Part shown: in pieces, positions 46,801 to 58,100 of the stretch
Layout of the letters: each line of letters begins with the position of its first letter
Position numbering within the stretch: the first letter of the stretch is position 1
NCBI RefSeq assembly: GCF_902459465.1
Contig: NC_047062.1
Coordinates: 560,501-624,500, forward strand
From: Asterias rubens
Taxonomy: Eukaryota; Echinodermata; Asteroidea; Forcipulatida; Asteriidae
DNA: 64,000 bases
Reading direction: 5' to 3'
Program-made: the position numbers and the translations under genes
Notes under the pieces: model-generated
What the model saw: only the letters and a program-made list of their open reading frames with translations
Databases searched by the model: none
Told to the model about the DNA's origin: nothing

Positions 46801-47970
46801 CAGTATTGTGGTTTGTGGTTAGGTATTTGTGGTAGCATCAGGTCCAGAGATTGTTGTTTGTAGTGACAGTCACTACAGTGATACTAGTTGTAGTGTTAGA
46901 GACAGTATCAGTGACAGGTAGTGACAGTTGTAGTTTACTCACGGTGATACATGACTGTTTCTTCCCCATCTTCATCAGTGTCTGTGTGCTTGTTCAGGAT
47001 TTTGATAACTTGCCTGCTATGACAACTTGCACATTCCTGGAAATTGAAAAGGTAAGACCCATTTTCCAAGCAGACACTTCCCTGATTAAAAAGAAAACAA
47101 GAAATTTGATACAAAAAATCATAGTTTTAGGGTTAGTCATAAAATAGGCTAGGTCATACCGCCGATCTTGGCTACACAAGTTTTGTGACAAACTAATAAT
47201 TTCTGTGCTCATGTTTGGGTTTGATGAAGTGTTGAAAATCATGCAAAATTTCACACCACTCCCCAGGTTACCCCACATCAGTGTGATTGAACTCTTCTTG
47301 GCAAAACTATGAACTCCTATTGCTGCAGTCATAAGGTTTATCGCGAATAGCAAAATATCAAGAGAGGGCGCTGTTGAACCCACACAAAGATTTATAGGCG
47401 ATGCGTGCGCGAGTTGTGCATGACAACATACACCGCCTAGCAAACTGCCCCATCTGCCTACCCACAATGCATTGCGGTTCTGAATCGCGATAAACCTTAT
47501 TTATGATATAGTATTCCGCAGAACAAAAAACTCAATGAAGAGCACCATCACATTCCTCGAAAGGTTGTTGGTTCAAATCCCACTGCAGTCAATTTGTCTT
47601 TTGTTCGACAACCACAAATCATTTTTATTTTTGTGGTGTGATTTTTTGTGCGGTTCATTTTATTTGATCAGATTTATTTATAAATTAGATTAGACTATTA
47701 GAGACTAGTTATTTTATTTTGGAAAAGTTTCCGTATGGCGCCACCACTTTTTCATTCGAAATAAAATAATATAGTATCTAATATACCTGATTGATATATC
47801 CCTTTTTGTCAAAATGAGTGAAAAAGTGGTGGCGCCATACGGAAAGTTATCCTTTATTTTTAATATATAAATGTTTCAAAAGATCAAAATTGATTACTGG
47901 AGTGCATAATGACAAATCTGAGCAAACTTACCCTGTCTGGACACTTCACTTTCACACATCCAACACACAT
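43873..47970 (-). CDS. CHURC1: Churchill domain protein CHURC1, 4 exons
   Basis: Minus-strand exons 47970-47932, 47081-46943, 46285-46215 and 43965-43873 join in phase to 113 residues (human protein 112). CHURC1 is a small zinc-binding protein known from vertebrate embryos as an FGF-induced regulator of neural versus mesodermal fate. Seen: MCVGCVKVKCPDR, VCLENGSYLFNF, CASCHSRQVIKILNKH, the acidic DTDEDGEE, HHVCAVCEHLIAEHQYEF and VCILCGSAQDTRSILPDDP. All the paired Cys expected of the zinc sites are present. The donor of exon 3 (GAATATCAG|GTAAGC) is repeated 11 times downstream. Intron 1 carries a MITE; intron 2 a 14-bp satellite; intron 3 the donor array plus two TTAA-flanked elements. Confidence 0.95.
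43994..44890. mobile_element. TTAA-flanked element with nested insertion
   Basis: Left end TTAAAAGCAGTGGACACTAT and right end AATAGTGTCTACTGCCTTTAA are inverted repeats flanked by TTAA, as expected of piggyBac-type insertions. The host element stops at about 44158 (CTAGTTTGATTT) and resumes at about 44690 (TCGAGACCTCGGGTTGAGGT). The intervening 530 bp is a separate insertion. Confidence 0.8.
44158..44688 (-). mobile_element. Insertion nested in the TTAA-flanked element (retroposon tail)
   Basis: Begins with (GAATT)n-like GAATTGAATTGAATTGAATG and GTTTATTCGTCAAGTATATA, the complement of a retroposon 3' end with a short tandem tail. A (AAAC)n run is at 44330-44366. Similar tail wording occurs at 6155-6195 and 58600-58760. 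No coding sequence was recognised. Confidence 0.55.
44959..45350. mobile_element. Complete TTAA-flanked palindromic MITE
   Basis: CTTAAAGGAACACGTTGCTT at the left and AAGCAACGTGTTCCTTTAAC at the right. Almost the whole 390 bp folds on itself: TTGGATCGGTCGAGTTGG with its complement, AAATTGCGTGGTTTTCCTTT with its complement, and a centre near 45165. The TTAA at both ends indicates a piggyBac-like origin. A half copy is at 20424. Confidence 0.9.
45565..46240 (-). repeat. 62-bp tandem array spanning the CHURC1 exon 3 donor, 11 copies
   Basis: On the minus strand each unit carries TTTAGAATAGATGGTGAATA(C/T)CAG|GTAAGCATATTAGCC. Complementary donors (CTTACC) start at 45589, 45651, 45713, 45775, 45837, 45899, 45961, 46024, 46086, 46148 and 46210. 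The one at 46210 is the real exon 3 end (EFRIDGEYQ). Intron read-through hits TGA or TAG within about ten codons, so only the first donor makes CHURC1. Confidence 0.97.
46338..46552 (+). repeat. 14-bp minisatellite (TAGATTTGGTACCC)n
   Basis: About fifteen units, the last few diverged (GATACC, CTAAATT). It lies in CHURC1 intron 2, starting about 50 bp from the exon 3 acceptor side. Confidence 0.95.
47720..47853. mobile_element. GTGGTGGCGCCATACGG MITE, copy 2
   Basis: Terminal repeats GGAAAAGTTTCCGTATGGCG and the complement of CGCCATACGGAAAGTTATCC, with the CCACCACTTTTTC core and AT-rich centre. It lies in CHURC1 intron 1. Confidence 0.92.
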
Positions 47971-49985
47971 CTTGCTTTGTACTTAATTCACTTGCGGTAA
48001 ACCTTGTAACCTTTGCACGTTTATCAGTTGAGTTAGTTCATTATTTACTGCCCGCACATTGTTTTGAAATGGCGCCACCATGTGGTCATTTATGGCCAAC
48101 CTTATTTACAACCACTACCATTACATTGTAGTACAGAGCGCTACCGTGATAACACATTTTTAAAGCCTTTTTAGACTAAAGACGCATGAATAAAGGCCCT
48201 AAACTTCCTGCTGTGACGATTCAAACACAGCTCAACAGAAGTAATCGGGGAAAATTATGTTTTGGAGACGGCACTGCCTAACATTTAGCAACATTTGATG
48301 TGATGAAATGGGGGACAGTCACATCTCAAAACTTGTTCAGCTGGTATTTTAAATAACTATTGGATTTATGTGAAAAGTACGACATCGACACAAAATGTAG
48401 AATTTCCCATAAAATATGACCAGTCTACATAGTATCCTGCCTAGTAGAAAAGCAAAAAAATGTACAAAGTCACACTTATTGTAAACAGAAGTGACAAGAG
48501 TTTGAAATAATAAACGCCAAGAATTGAGGTGCAACTTTGGTACATTACATTTCCCCCAGTGCAAAATTATCAACATGGTACATTAATTTGTCGTCTCCAA
48601 CTAAATTTTGTTTGTAAATTAAACTTAATTACTAATGTCAATTTACACTAGTTATGTACAGTCTGCCTCTTCTTTTACCCTTCTACATTTTTACAAAAAT
48701 GATTCCAGGGACAAGCTACAACAAAACAGTTGTTGAGTCCATTTAAAGTTTATAAAAGGAAATAGTTTATTCAACACCACTACACTAAATACTAACAATG
48801 AAATATACAGTAACACAAACTAAGACTGCTATAGCTACACCCCTCAAAAAACACAGACAATTCTACCAAGAAAACTAAGAAAGTCAAAATGTCACTTTGC
48901 ACACATAGTTAAAGCTGTGTCGTGAATTTTAAAGTCCTTATCTCATATCATTTTCAAAACAGGACACAATGTTTGCAGCAATTAAGTTAAATTTTTTTTA
49001 CTAGAAAAAACTGTTTGTCATTCCAATTATTACCCATGTCTGGGCAAAATGCAATTGAACAGAATCAAATGATCTCCAAAGCTTTACCGATATCCAAAAT
49101 GACTTACACACTAACTTTGCTTGCATTATCTGATACTGTAGAAGTATTTGCAAAATGAATGTCTAAGTTTAATTTAAAAAGTTGTCAAAGATTGAAAGTG
49201 CAAGTTTTTTTAATCAAGCAGAACTATTAGATTTACAGCACGCACCTGATTCTGTGGGTTGTACTAAAAGACTTGTTCAGTAAACTAAGATTTTAAAAAA
49301 GGGACAATAAAAATCCAGCATGATTCTGGTCAATAACCAGCTTATAGTTCTCCAAAACGATACAGAGACTGACTACGGATAACAAATAAATTGTTTTTAA
49401 ATACTGCAGAAAAGTAACATTTAGTTGGCTACCACTGGTTCTACAGAAATAAGACATAGGTTGAAGTGTAAAAAATTATGTACAAAAGTTATCTTACATT
49501 ACCACAACAAAGACTTCTTAAATCAATGGTTGAGCATCACATCAACTTGGGATACAAAGACTTTGTCAACGTATTGGCAAACCTTAAGAAAAACAAAATT
49601 ATCAATAGTCTAGGGGTCTAGGGTCATGACAAATTGAGAAATTTAGCTTTTGAATACAACTCCCTTAGGTGATTTACAAGGTTCGTTATTCATTTTAATA
49701 AATGCCAAGCTGAAATAGGTACTAAACAAAATAACCTGCTAAATACAAATAATCCAGGAAGCAGTAATGAATATGATCCATTCAAGGTCTTGAACAGGTA
49801 ACTCAATCCCGCTAAGCAAAATATTTCTGAATGCAATCAGTTTGTATACATGCTTACTGGCATTTTGTGAAACCAATGTTCAATACCAGAGTGAAATGGC
49901 CACCAGTTGTTAACATGGACACATATTGCGGTAAAAACGTCAAACAGGAAGAATTTTGTAGACAGGTAAGGACTGCGATCAACGT
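47971..49985. other. Intergenic region CHURC1-ERH, includes ERH 3' flank
   Basis: No convincing exon. The segment upstream of the CHURC1 start (48.00-48.30 kb) is its presumed promoter. The AT-rich part from 48.6 to 49.98 kb follows the distal ERH stop and may include its 3' UTR. No recognised repeats. Confidence 0.45.
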
Positions 49986-50079
49986 CTATCTGCTTGCCTG
50001 CTCCTTCAGCTGCTTGTAAATCTGTTCCTTAAAAAAGTCTTTGTTGTGCGGACGATACGATGTGGTCTTCCTATCAAAT
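49986..50079 (-). CDS. ERH: ERH distal alternative terminal exon (4b)
   Basis: Acceptor GTAATTGCAG, then 94 bp ending TAG. It reads, after the shared Val codon, [20 protein letters not shown] and [10 protein letters not shown]. Against the proximal exon it keeps Lys-Thr at the start, Tyr, Pro, Asn-Lys-Asp, Ile-Tyr, Leu and Gln-Ala. It replaces [13 protein letters not shown] by [13 protein letters not shown]. Length and phase identical to exon 4a imply exon duplication. Confidence 0.8.
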
Positions 50080-53000
50080 CTGCAATTACAAGAGAAGAAA
50101 CACAATCAATCTTAAGAAAATGAAAACCCTTGAAACATAAAGACTGAAGATGATAGAAAAGGGAACAGGATGGAAACGGGAGAAGGCTGAAGTGAAAGGT
50201 TGATTCAAATAAAATAAGCTGTGCTCTTTCAAATATAAAACAATATAAATTTGATGTTTGTGTTTTCTTTCCTTTTCCAAGGGTGACTGTTTTGTTTAAT
50301 GATAATGTTTAAAGTAAACAAAATAAAAATGCATTGTGAATACACTTACTTCAACAATGCCAAGTAACTGCAAACATGGCACAATTAAACACCTTTTCAT
50401 TAAATTATTGCATAAAATCACAACAAATAAACATAAACCAAAGTTGCTTTTGTCTAGAAGCAGCCTCTTTTTTGGGATTTCAAAGAAGTATTAAATTCGA
50501 ACTCATTAATATCTTAACTTGAGGCCTTGTATTCACCAGGAATAAAAACTATATCAACCATCAAGTACGATACCAAAATAAAAGTGCACCAACCAAAGCA
50601 AATAGTGGCGCATTGGATAATTAATAAACAAGTACAAACAAAAACATGCAAAACACATTTTGCACAAAAGTCTCGCATAAAACTAAAGCAAATTTGCCGA
50701 GGACAAAGGGAATGTGCAAACATGATGACTGATAACAAAACAAACACAAAAGCTGTTAGATATGGTTGATGGAAAAAACAAATTACAGCAAATAAAACAG
50801 ACTGTGGCCACTAACAAAATGATTTTGAAATGAAAGCCCACAAAAGCTAAAGACTTGTGATTCATATTCATGCATCAAGTGATATTCGAGATGAAAAATA
50901 ATGGGCGTAATGTTTTGATTTGCCATGCCACACACAGTGCATTATTGAGCAGTTCCCCTTAAGTTGATTCTAACCCTCACCCGTTTCATGATCATTTGAG
51001 GGCCTGCCTCCGCAATAGAACATAGATCTTCTCTTTGACCCAGTCTTTGTTGCAAGGAAGATACGTCATTGTCTTCTTATCCAACCTGCCGGAATGGGAA
51101 CAGCCAAATAGAGAAGTCACTAAAGTGAACACTTATTCCTCGTGGTTCAATACAAGCCACAGTCACATACATGTACATGTATCAACCACAAAATCAAAGA
51201 TTTGGGTCTTCATTTTATGAAAGATGTTATGAAAACGATGCTTTCCCACAAAACAGAAACAAATTAAAATAGATAAATTTATATCGATATGCATGGGGGG
51301 AAAACGAATGCTAAAAAAATAAAAAATAAATAAAAGGCCCTGTAACATAACGATGCTTCATGCTATGCTTGAATTCAATAAAAAAAACTTGAAGTTTTTG
51401 GTTTGTAGAAAACATTAGTTCGTCTGTGAGTAAATTTGGTGTAATAGTCTGTGGAACTTGATGGGTTAATGTGCATAGGATAAATGACTTGAGAGTAACA
51501 GCCAGGAGTTAGTAAAATGCATGAAATGGAGTCTGATATGCGGTTATTTTTCAGCAGAATGGCTCTTTATAGTTTTTTTATGTAAGGTGTCAATATTTGG
51601 TGCGATGTCAATTTAAAAAAATTGCTCATCTACAATGAAAGTTTTTATAGTAAATACTAAAATTTTGCATATCAAAAAATATGTATATATGTATATAAAA
51701 AAAATAAGTAAATGGAAGCTGATTCTGATTGGCTCTGGTAAATATAATTTATGGAAATATTCAGAAATAATATAAATATTCTCAGGCCTGTATGCTTCGT
51801 TTTTGAAAGGGCAAGGGCACCAAGGCATTTTCTCTTTAAGAAAGGGCACCCTATGAGGAAATTGTAAATTTCTACTTGAGCATTTCAAGGGCACCAAGGC
51901 AATGGCAAGGGGCAATGGAGGCAATCGCCTTCGTTGCCTCCGTGAAGTATCAGGCCTGTACAGGGCTGTATGCTTCGTTTTTGAAAGGGCAAGGGCACCA
52001 AGGCATTTTCTTCTTGGTAAAGGGCACCCTATGATGAAATTGCAAATTTGTACTGGAGCATTTCAAGGGCACCAAGGCAATGACCAGGGGACACGGAGGC
52101 AATCGCCTTCGTTGCCTCCGTGAAGTATCAGGCCTGCATAATTCTTTTAACAGAAGATAACAGGTCATCATTATGATCATATCAATGACAAATGAGGTTC
52201 GCAAAGATAATGTTACAACAATGTTATTATGGATAGCTAATATTATGAATGAGTTTGTGAATAAGTTAATTATGTAACAACTGTTAAGAAAGACTCTAGT
52301 GTGTGCATCTGGTTTTACAGAAGGAATTTTTTTAAATGATTGCATGTATTTTGACGGGTCGCTTCAGGAACATTAAAGATTATCCACAACCAAGTTAACA
52401 GCCCAACATACCAGCAGTAATAGAAAACAAAAGAATCAATTGATGAATTAAAGCTTTGCTGGGAGAGGGGGGGGGGGGGAGGATGTGAAACAGAGGATGG
52501 TGGGAACGAGTGTTCAATCCGTTATGTGAAGAATAACTTGTAAATATATTAATGACAAGTTAACAGAATAATAGAGGACTTTAAGTCTTGAATCAAAGTA
52601 AATCTTAGCTACAAGTAGACTGCAGATCCACATGTACATGTACATGTACATGTATCTCAAAATGTTGTCAAGACCATAGCTAGGGGCCTATTGTTTTCTT
52701 ATTTCCTAATTGCTATACTTGTAGTAGGAGGTTCATACACAGTATTAAAACTGTAAAAGCAGGTGAGAGATGGGTAGGTCTGAGGTCAGAGGTCGGAGGT
52801 GGGGCTATACTCACACTAGAGAGGTGTGTATTTCAAGTCATCAATGAATGAATTGGAATAGACAAGACGATCAATGCCACAGGTGAAAGAGGGTGGATGG
52901 TGGGAGGTTGGGCCAGGGGGAGGGGGCGGGGTTGGCTATACATACTTACACTAGAAAGCTAAAATCTTTCAGGTCATCAATAAATTGAGACAGATGACCC

Positions 53001-54492
53001 ATGTCACATGTGGTGGAGGGTGTGAGGGTGGGGCCCAGGGGAGAGGGGGACCGTAATTACACCACACAGCTAAGATCTTTCAAGTCATCAATGAATTAGA
53101 CCATAATATTGAAGGGTGCATGGGTGGGAGGTGGGGCCTGGAAGGTTGTGGGGGGGATATACTTACACAAGACAGCTGAGATCCTTCAAATCATCGATGA
53201 ATTGAAACAGATGACCAATGTCATAGGTGATTGAGGGACTGTTGGGGTTACATCTCTTCAGATGCTCTTCATAAATCTTGCAAACTCCTGAAACAAAATT
53301 TGATAAATTAAGAGTTTGTTTTTAAAACTTTCATTAAAGGATTTAATTGTTGTATGCTTTACCTCAAACAGGACAAAGCAACGATAGTTATTGGTCAAGA
53401 AATTTTCATCAAACAGGTTAACCAAAAGGTGAGGCTGATGCCCTAGAGTAGATTGTTTTGCAAAAGTAATGAAGTCAGATTTTTTTTTTGCGATAACCGT
53501 AACCCTTCATCCTCCTGACTGTCGCAGGATTGAGGTTACGATTAACGGAACTACTTATTCAGCTTCTCAGTCCTCACCTTCCATGCAATCTTTCACCGAG
53601 TCATAGTCAGAGTAGGTTCTTGTTTCTGCTGGGCCTGGCTGGATAAGGAGAATAGTGTGTGCCTGAAGTGATAAACAAAGAAAGATTCAATGAATTAATA
53701 TAAAAGGTAGAACGGTAAAAAAAAACACCAAAATACAACTTTAAGAAAAAAATTGTTTTTCACAACTCGTCCATACCCCAACTTCTATGTTCACACTTTC
53801 ATTTCTTCCATGCTCCAACGAGCACTGTGTCATTGTAAGCTAAATCAGTCATATACATGGACCGTGCCAACCATTCTGAGTCAACTCAAAGATTTTTGTA
53901 CTCGGCAAAGCGATGTATACTTAATTTTATAAGAGCTGAGGCAGCTGAGCTGAGCTGCCTGAACCCGAGGATGAGGTACGGAATAAGCCATGATAAGCCA
54001 TTTTCTAATACTCCTAGAACTATGATGAGGAACGTTCGGCTAACGTCTCCCGTTAGGCGTTAATGCCTTGTAATGGAGACTATAGCCTAACGAACCTCAG
54101 TCATTAATTATAGTTATGAATATGTTGTGATGGATATTTTTCCGCATGGCGCCACCACTTTTTACCTCATATTTACAAAAAGGGATATCTCATTGAGGTA
54201 AATTAGATACTATATTATTTCATATCGAATTAAAAAGTGGTGGCGCCATATGGAAACTTTTCCGTACGTTATTTTTTACGAACTTAATACTAATTTTATT
54301 ATCCGTTAATTCTTACAATGTTGCAATGAAAATCAATCGGTTTCTAAATGAGTTTTTGCCAATGCAGAAAACAAATGAGAAAGCTTTCATTCACGGTCAG
54401 TTTCATTCACTATTCAGTTCAGTTTTTAATTGTTGTTTTTGCAAACGAGAATTGAGACAGAGAGCATTAAAATAAATCATCTTAATTACCAT
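49986..54492 (-). CDS. ERH: Enhancer of rudimentary homolog (ERH), with two alternative last exons
   Basis: Minus-strand exons: 54492-54490 (ATG only, donor GTAATT), 53662-53578, 53287-53167, then either 51085-50992 or 50079-49986. The first choice gives 100 residues (human ERH 104): [58 protein letters not shown], then [20 protein letters not shown]. An initiator-only first exon is also the human arrangement. ERH is a small conserved nuclear dimer linked to splicing, meiotic mRNA decay and microRNA processing. The distal last exon, same length and phase, gives a divergent tail. Diverged copies of the exon 3/donor junction lie just downstream of exon 3. The gene is head-to-head with SLC39A9. 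Confidence 0.93.
50992..51085 (-). CDS. ERH: ERH proximal terminal exon (4a, canonical tail)
   Basis: Acceptor CATTCCGGCAG, then 94 bp ending TGA. It encodes [20 protein letters not shown] and [10 protein letters not shown], nearly the vertebrate ERH tail. Intron between 4a and 4b is about 0.9 kb. Confidence 0.93.
51783..52138. repeat. Two tandem copies of a 178-bp repeat
   Basis: Each copy starts near CAGGCCTGTATGCTTCGTTT or CAGGGCTGTATGCTTCGTTT and ends CGTTGCCTCCGTGAAGTATCAGGCCTG. Ends share CAGGCCTG. Copies differ by about 10%. They lie in the ERH intron before exon 4a. Confidence 0.9.
52800..53287 (-). repeat. Diverged tandem copies of the ERH exon 3/donor junction
   Basis: The end of exon 3 with its donor (complement from 53163, CTTACACAAGACAGCTGAGA ... 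TCATCGATGAATTGAAACAG) recurs as decayed copies starting at about 53055, 52945 and 52810. Shared words are TTTCAAGTCATCAATGAATT and CAGATGACC(A/C)ATGTCA. Units are about 108-135 bp with a G-rich spacer (GGTGGGAGGTGGGG). Confidence 0.8.
54132..54265. mobile_element. GTGGTGGCGCCATACGG MITE, copy 3
   Basis: ATTTTTCCGCATGGCGCCAC at one end and GTGGCGCCATATGGAAACTT at the other, with the AAAAAGTGGTGG core and a centre (GATACTATATTATTTCATAT) shared with the other copies. It lies in ERH intron 1. Confidence 0.92.
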
Positions 54493-55171
54493 CTTGACTT
54501 GCCCCAACAGATGAAATCAATTCAGCCTTAGTTCTTTATTAAGAGCCTCTTCCAAACCACAAAAACTGCTTCCAAAATTTTCACTTCGAGGGTTCTAGGT
54601 AGCTAGATGAGGCGAAGCATGCGATCGAGCGAGTAGTAGTACTAGATAGAGAGAGTTTGGGACGTGGAAAATGGTTTATTGAACAACGCCACCAACGTTG
54701 GGCTTCTTGTAAGTGTATTGATAGTTGACGGCTGTTTCATCATTACTGAAAAAGGAAAAACAAAAACACTAAACTGACTACAAATTTTCCTTTTACAAAA
54801 AAAACAGCTTAATCAATTTAAAACCGATTTCATACATAGATTCAAACTGTTTGTTCCCTATTTGATAACAAATTTGAAAGGAGGAACCTGTATCCGTTAA
54901 TGAAACTTTTCGTAATAGTATTATTAAGATTACTGGATTATAGTCTCGCACCTAGAACTACACCACATATTCCATATTCCAGGTTTCACACTGCTGGGTT
55001 ATCAGACTATTTTGCAAAAACACTGAAAACTGATTGAGTACACGTTGACAGCGCACGGACCCACACGTACATTGGTAAATGTTGGAGCGCAGTGCCAGTA
55101 GTACGTTTTTCTCCCGTCAAATCAGCTTGGTTACTAATTATTTTTCACGAATTTGATTCCAATATTTGAAG
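54493..55171. promoter_or_regulatory. Presumed bidirectional promoter region ERH / SLC39A9
   Basis: Only about 680 bp separates the two divergent start codons, so both 5' UTRs and promoters must lie here unless further upstream exons exist. The same head-to-head pair exists in human. No TATA box or named factor site is claimed. Confidence 0.55.
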
Positions 55172-58100
55172 ATGGAGGATGCGTGGGGAATACTGGCCCT
55201 TTCTTTGGCCATGTTAGTTGGGTGTTTTGTTGCAGGAACAATACCACTCACGGTCCCCCTTTCAGAGGCAAGTAACATTTATAACATATCTTTTTGTATT
55301 GCTCTTGCTCAAAGTCAAGTTGCTCAATTTTGATAAAATATAATACAACTGTATTTGGACTTTTTTGTTTGATGAAGGCCTTTTTAAAAAATCTGTATTT
55401 ATATTACTCTTTGGGGAACCTGTCCGTATCCTGCCACCACTTTTTCACTCATTTCTACAAAAAGAAATATGTTGTTTGATTTTTTCGAGTAAATTTATAT
55501 TTTTATAGATTAGTTAGGCTACTTATTTTAATATATATTTTGATACAAGGCCCTAACTATTTTATTTCTGTCTTTTGACATGGATTTTAAATTGTTTTAT
55601 TATGTCCTTTTCCCGTCGTAACTTCTTGCCCTGTGTTATATAACGCCCAAATTTCCTCCCCCCACGCAGGTTTTTGTGTGTAACATTGTTGTGTTTTCAC
55701 TAAAAATCTGGGTTTTTTTTCAGTGCACATTTCCTTTTTTGTACAAATGCTGTTTTCCTTCCCCAGCCCAGCCCAGTTTATTTCTGACTTAATTAGCTTG
55801 CATTTCTATTGTTTTTCTCTACAGGATTGTTTCTGTTTGGTTTCCTTTTTTGACCATGTTTAACCAAAGTAGTTTTGATATTGAATCCTCCTCTCGAAGG
55901 CCGAGCTGAGGGTTGCATTATCGCCAAATAACCAAAGTTGAGTTCGCTTGTTTCAGGAACTTACAAAACTTTAAGAGAAAGCACTTTTTGGTATCATCTA
56001 GACACGTTCCGGGGACTGCGAGGGTCAAAGACCCGAGCTACAAATAACTTTATTCAAAAAAGCTGCCGGGTTGATCGATTGGGAGTGACAACCATTTCGC
56101 CCATAAGTCAACCCTTTTACAAATCAAACACACACAAAAAGGATCCAGGCTATAATGTAGCTCCTCCTCCTGCATCCACAAAGTGTATCTCGTGTACCTA
56201 TAGAGGACCAGGTTTAAAATTTTGAGTCAAAAAATTGCAAAAGTTTGTTTTATTGTAGATTCTTGTTAAGTGGGTAGTTATTGATGACATATCCAAAATG
56301 GGACAAGAGTTTCAACCCAGAAATGACCGAATTTGCATATTTAAATTAGGTCGTAATTATCAAACTTTAAGGTCAATTATCTCTAAAACTATCAATTTTT
56401 AGGAAAAATGTAGTTTTAGAGGTGAATAGAAACATGACCTTGGGAATCTAAAAAACATTTGTATACTCAAATGACCCTTTCCCAAACAACTAGGTCAAAG
56501 GTCAAGGGGTCAAACATACGTAAAGTTGGTTTTCTCCACTCAAATTCATCATTACATGGCTTCCCATTACATTGAAATTAATAATAAATGAATTATTTGG
56601 GATGAATGATTCCACCCTGTCCCAAATGACCTCTATTGATAACATTCAATAAAATCAAAGAAATTAACAATCAAATTCATCCGACGGAATCGTGGTGCAA
56701 ATGCCTTCTTCTAGTCATTTCCCAAGCGAATAGGTGCAAATTGAACCCATTTATTTTACACAAACATCATGGTATCAATAATCCTCTGGGGCTGGATGGT
56801 TGTACATTTTCTCTGGTAGCAAGCAAAGTTTCACACTGCCCCCCCCCCCCCTCCCGATCATTAGGTTGCATTTCTACATTGCTGTTCCAAACTTGGGCCT
56901 TCAAGTATACCCTGTATGCGTGTTACTTTGAAGCATCATCTGTTGAGTGTGGTCATTGGATTGAGACACTCTTGTGACTCTTTGCCGCCATGTTGAGTGA
57001 CAAATCAAGGTTTATTCTGACATTGGCTGAAAGATTGACTGCAAAAAGGTTTGCACATTATTTTGGTTTCACGTTGCTGATGTGTTGATAATCTGTCGGT
57101 ATGTTTGTCCCTGTGTCCATGGCAAACGTTGAAGACCAGACATTTTGACACACTATTTGATGCGATGCCTGATGACGTCTTAGAGACAGTGATTCTTTTC
57201 AAATGGATTATGGCTTTCTAGGTACTCAAGAATGATTGCTGTCTTTGCCATATTTGATTTAGCTTGTTGCGTTGTTGTAGCTACTCAGCTTCTCCTGCCC
57301 TCCCCTTTTGTTGCCCCCAGTTGATGCCACCCCAGTTGCTGCCTCCCCTGTTGCGCTGCCTCCCCGGTTGTTGCGTCCCTAGTTGTCAACTCCACTTTTG
57401 TTGCCTACCGTTTTGCTGCCTTCCATTTGCTGCCACCCCCATTGCTTCCATCGTTGTTGCCTCCCCAGTTGTTGCTTCTTAAGTTGTTGCCTCCTCGGTT
57501 GTTGCATCCGATGTTGTTGCCTCCCCAGTTGTTGCCTCCCTTGTTGTTGCCTCCACAGTTGTTGCCTCCACAGTTGTTGCCGCCCTAGTTGTTGCCTCCA
57601 CTTTTGTTGCCTCCCCTTTTGCTGCATCCCAGTTGTTGCCTACCCAGTTGCCTCTTCCCTTGTTGCCTCCCGGATCCCCTGTTGTTGCCTCCCCAGTTGT
57701 TGCTTCCCCTGCTGTTGCATTTCTGGGTTGAAACTCTTGTCCCATTTTGGATATGTCATCAATAACCACCCAATAAACAAGAATCAACAATAAAACAAAC
57801 TTTTGCAATTTGTTTGACTCAACATGAATTTTTTTTTCTAAATCTGGTCCTCTACTAGGGGGGTGTCATAATTATAATTTCTAGCAATATTCATATTTTT
57901 GATTTGTTTACATGTAACCTACCAACAACCAAGGAAGACTTCTTCTTTTTCTTTGGTTTTTGTGCCAAAGGACATTTAAAATACTACAACTATTTATGTT
58001 CAAGGCAGTTAAATTATCTTTTTCAGTAAAATTACAAATTGCATATATTCATTTTATACAAATTACATTTGCTTTAAATATTGAACTGTTTGAAACATTT

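Noticed and set aside
46994-47467. 157-codon minus-strand frame overlapping CHURC1 exon 2
   Set aside because: It is in a different frame from the conserved exon and reads intron sequence; the VCLENGSYLFNF frame is the supported one.
55938-56225. 95-codon plus-strand frame in SLC39A9 intron 1
   Set aside because: It ends inside the left arm of a long-TIR transposon and has no recognised content.
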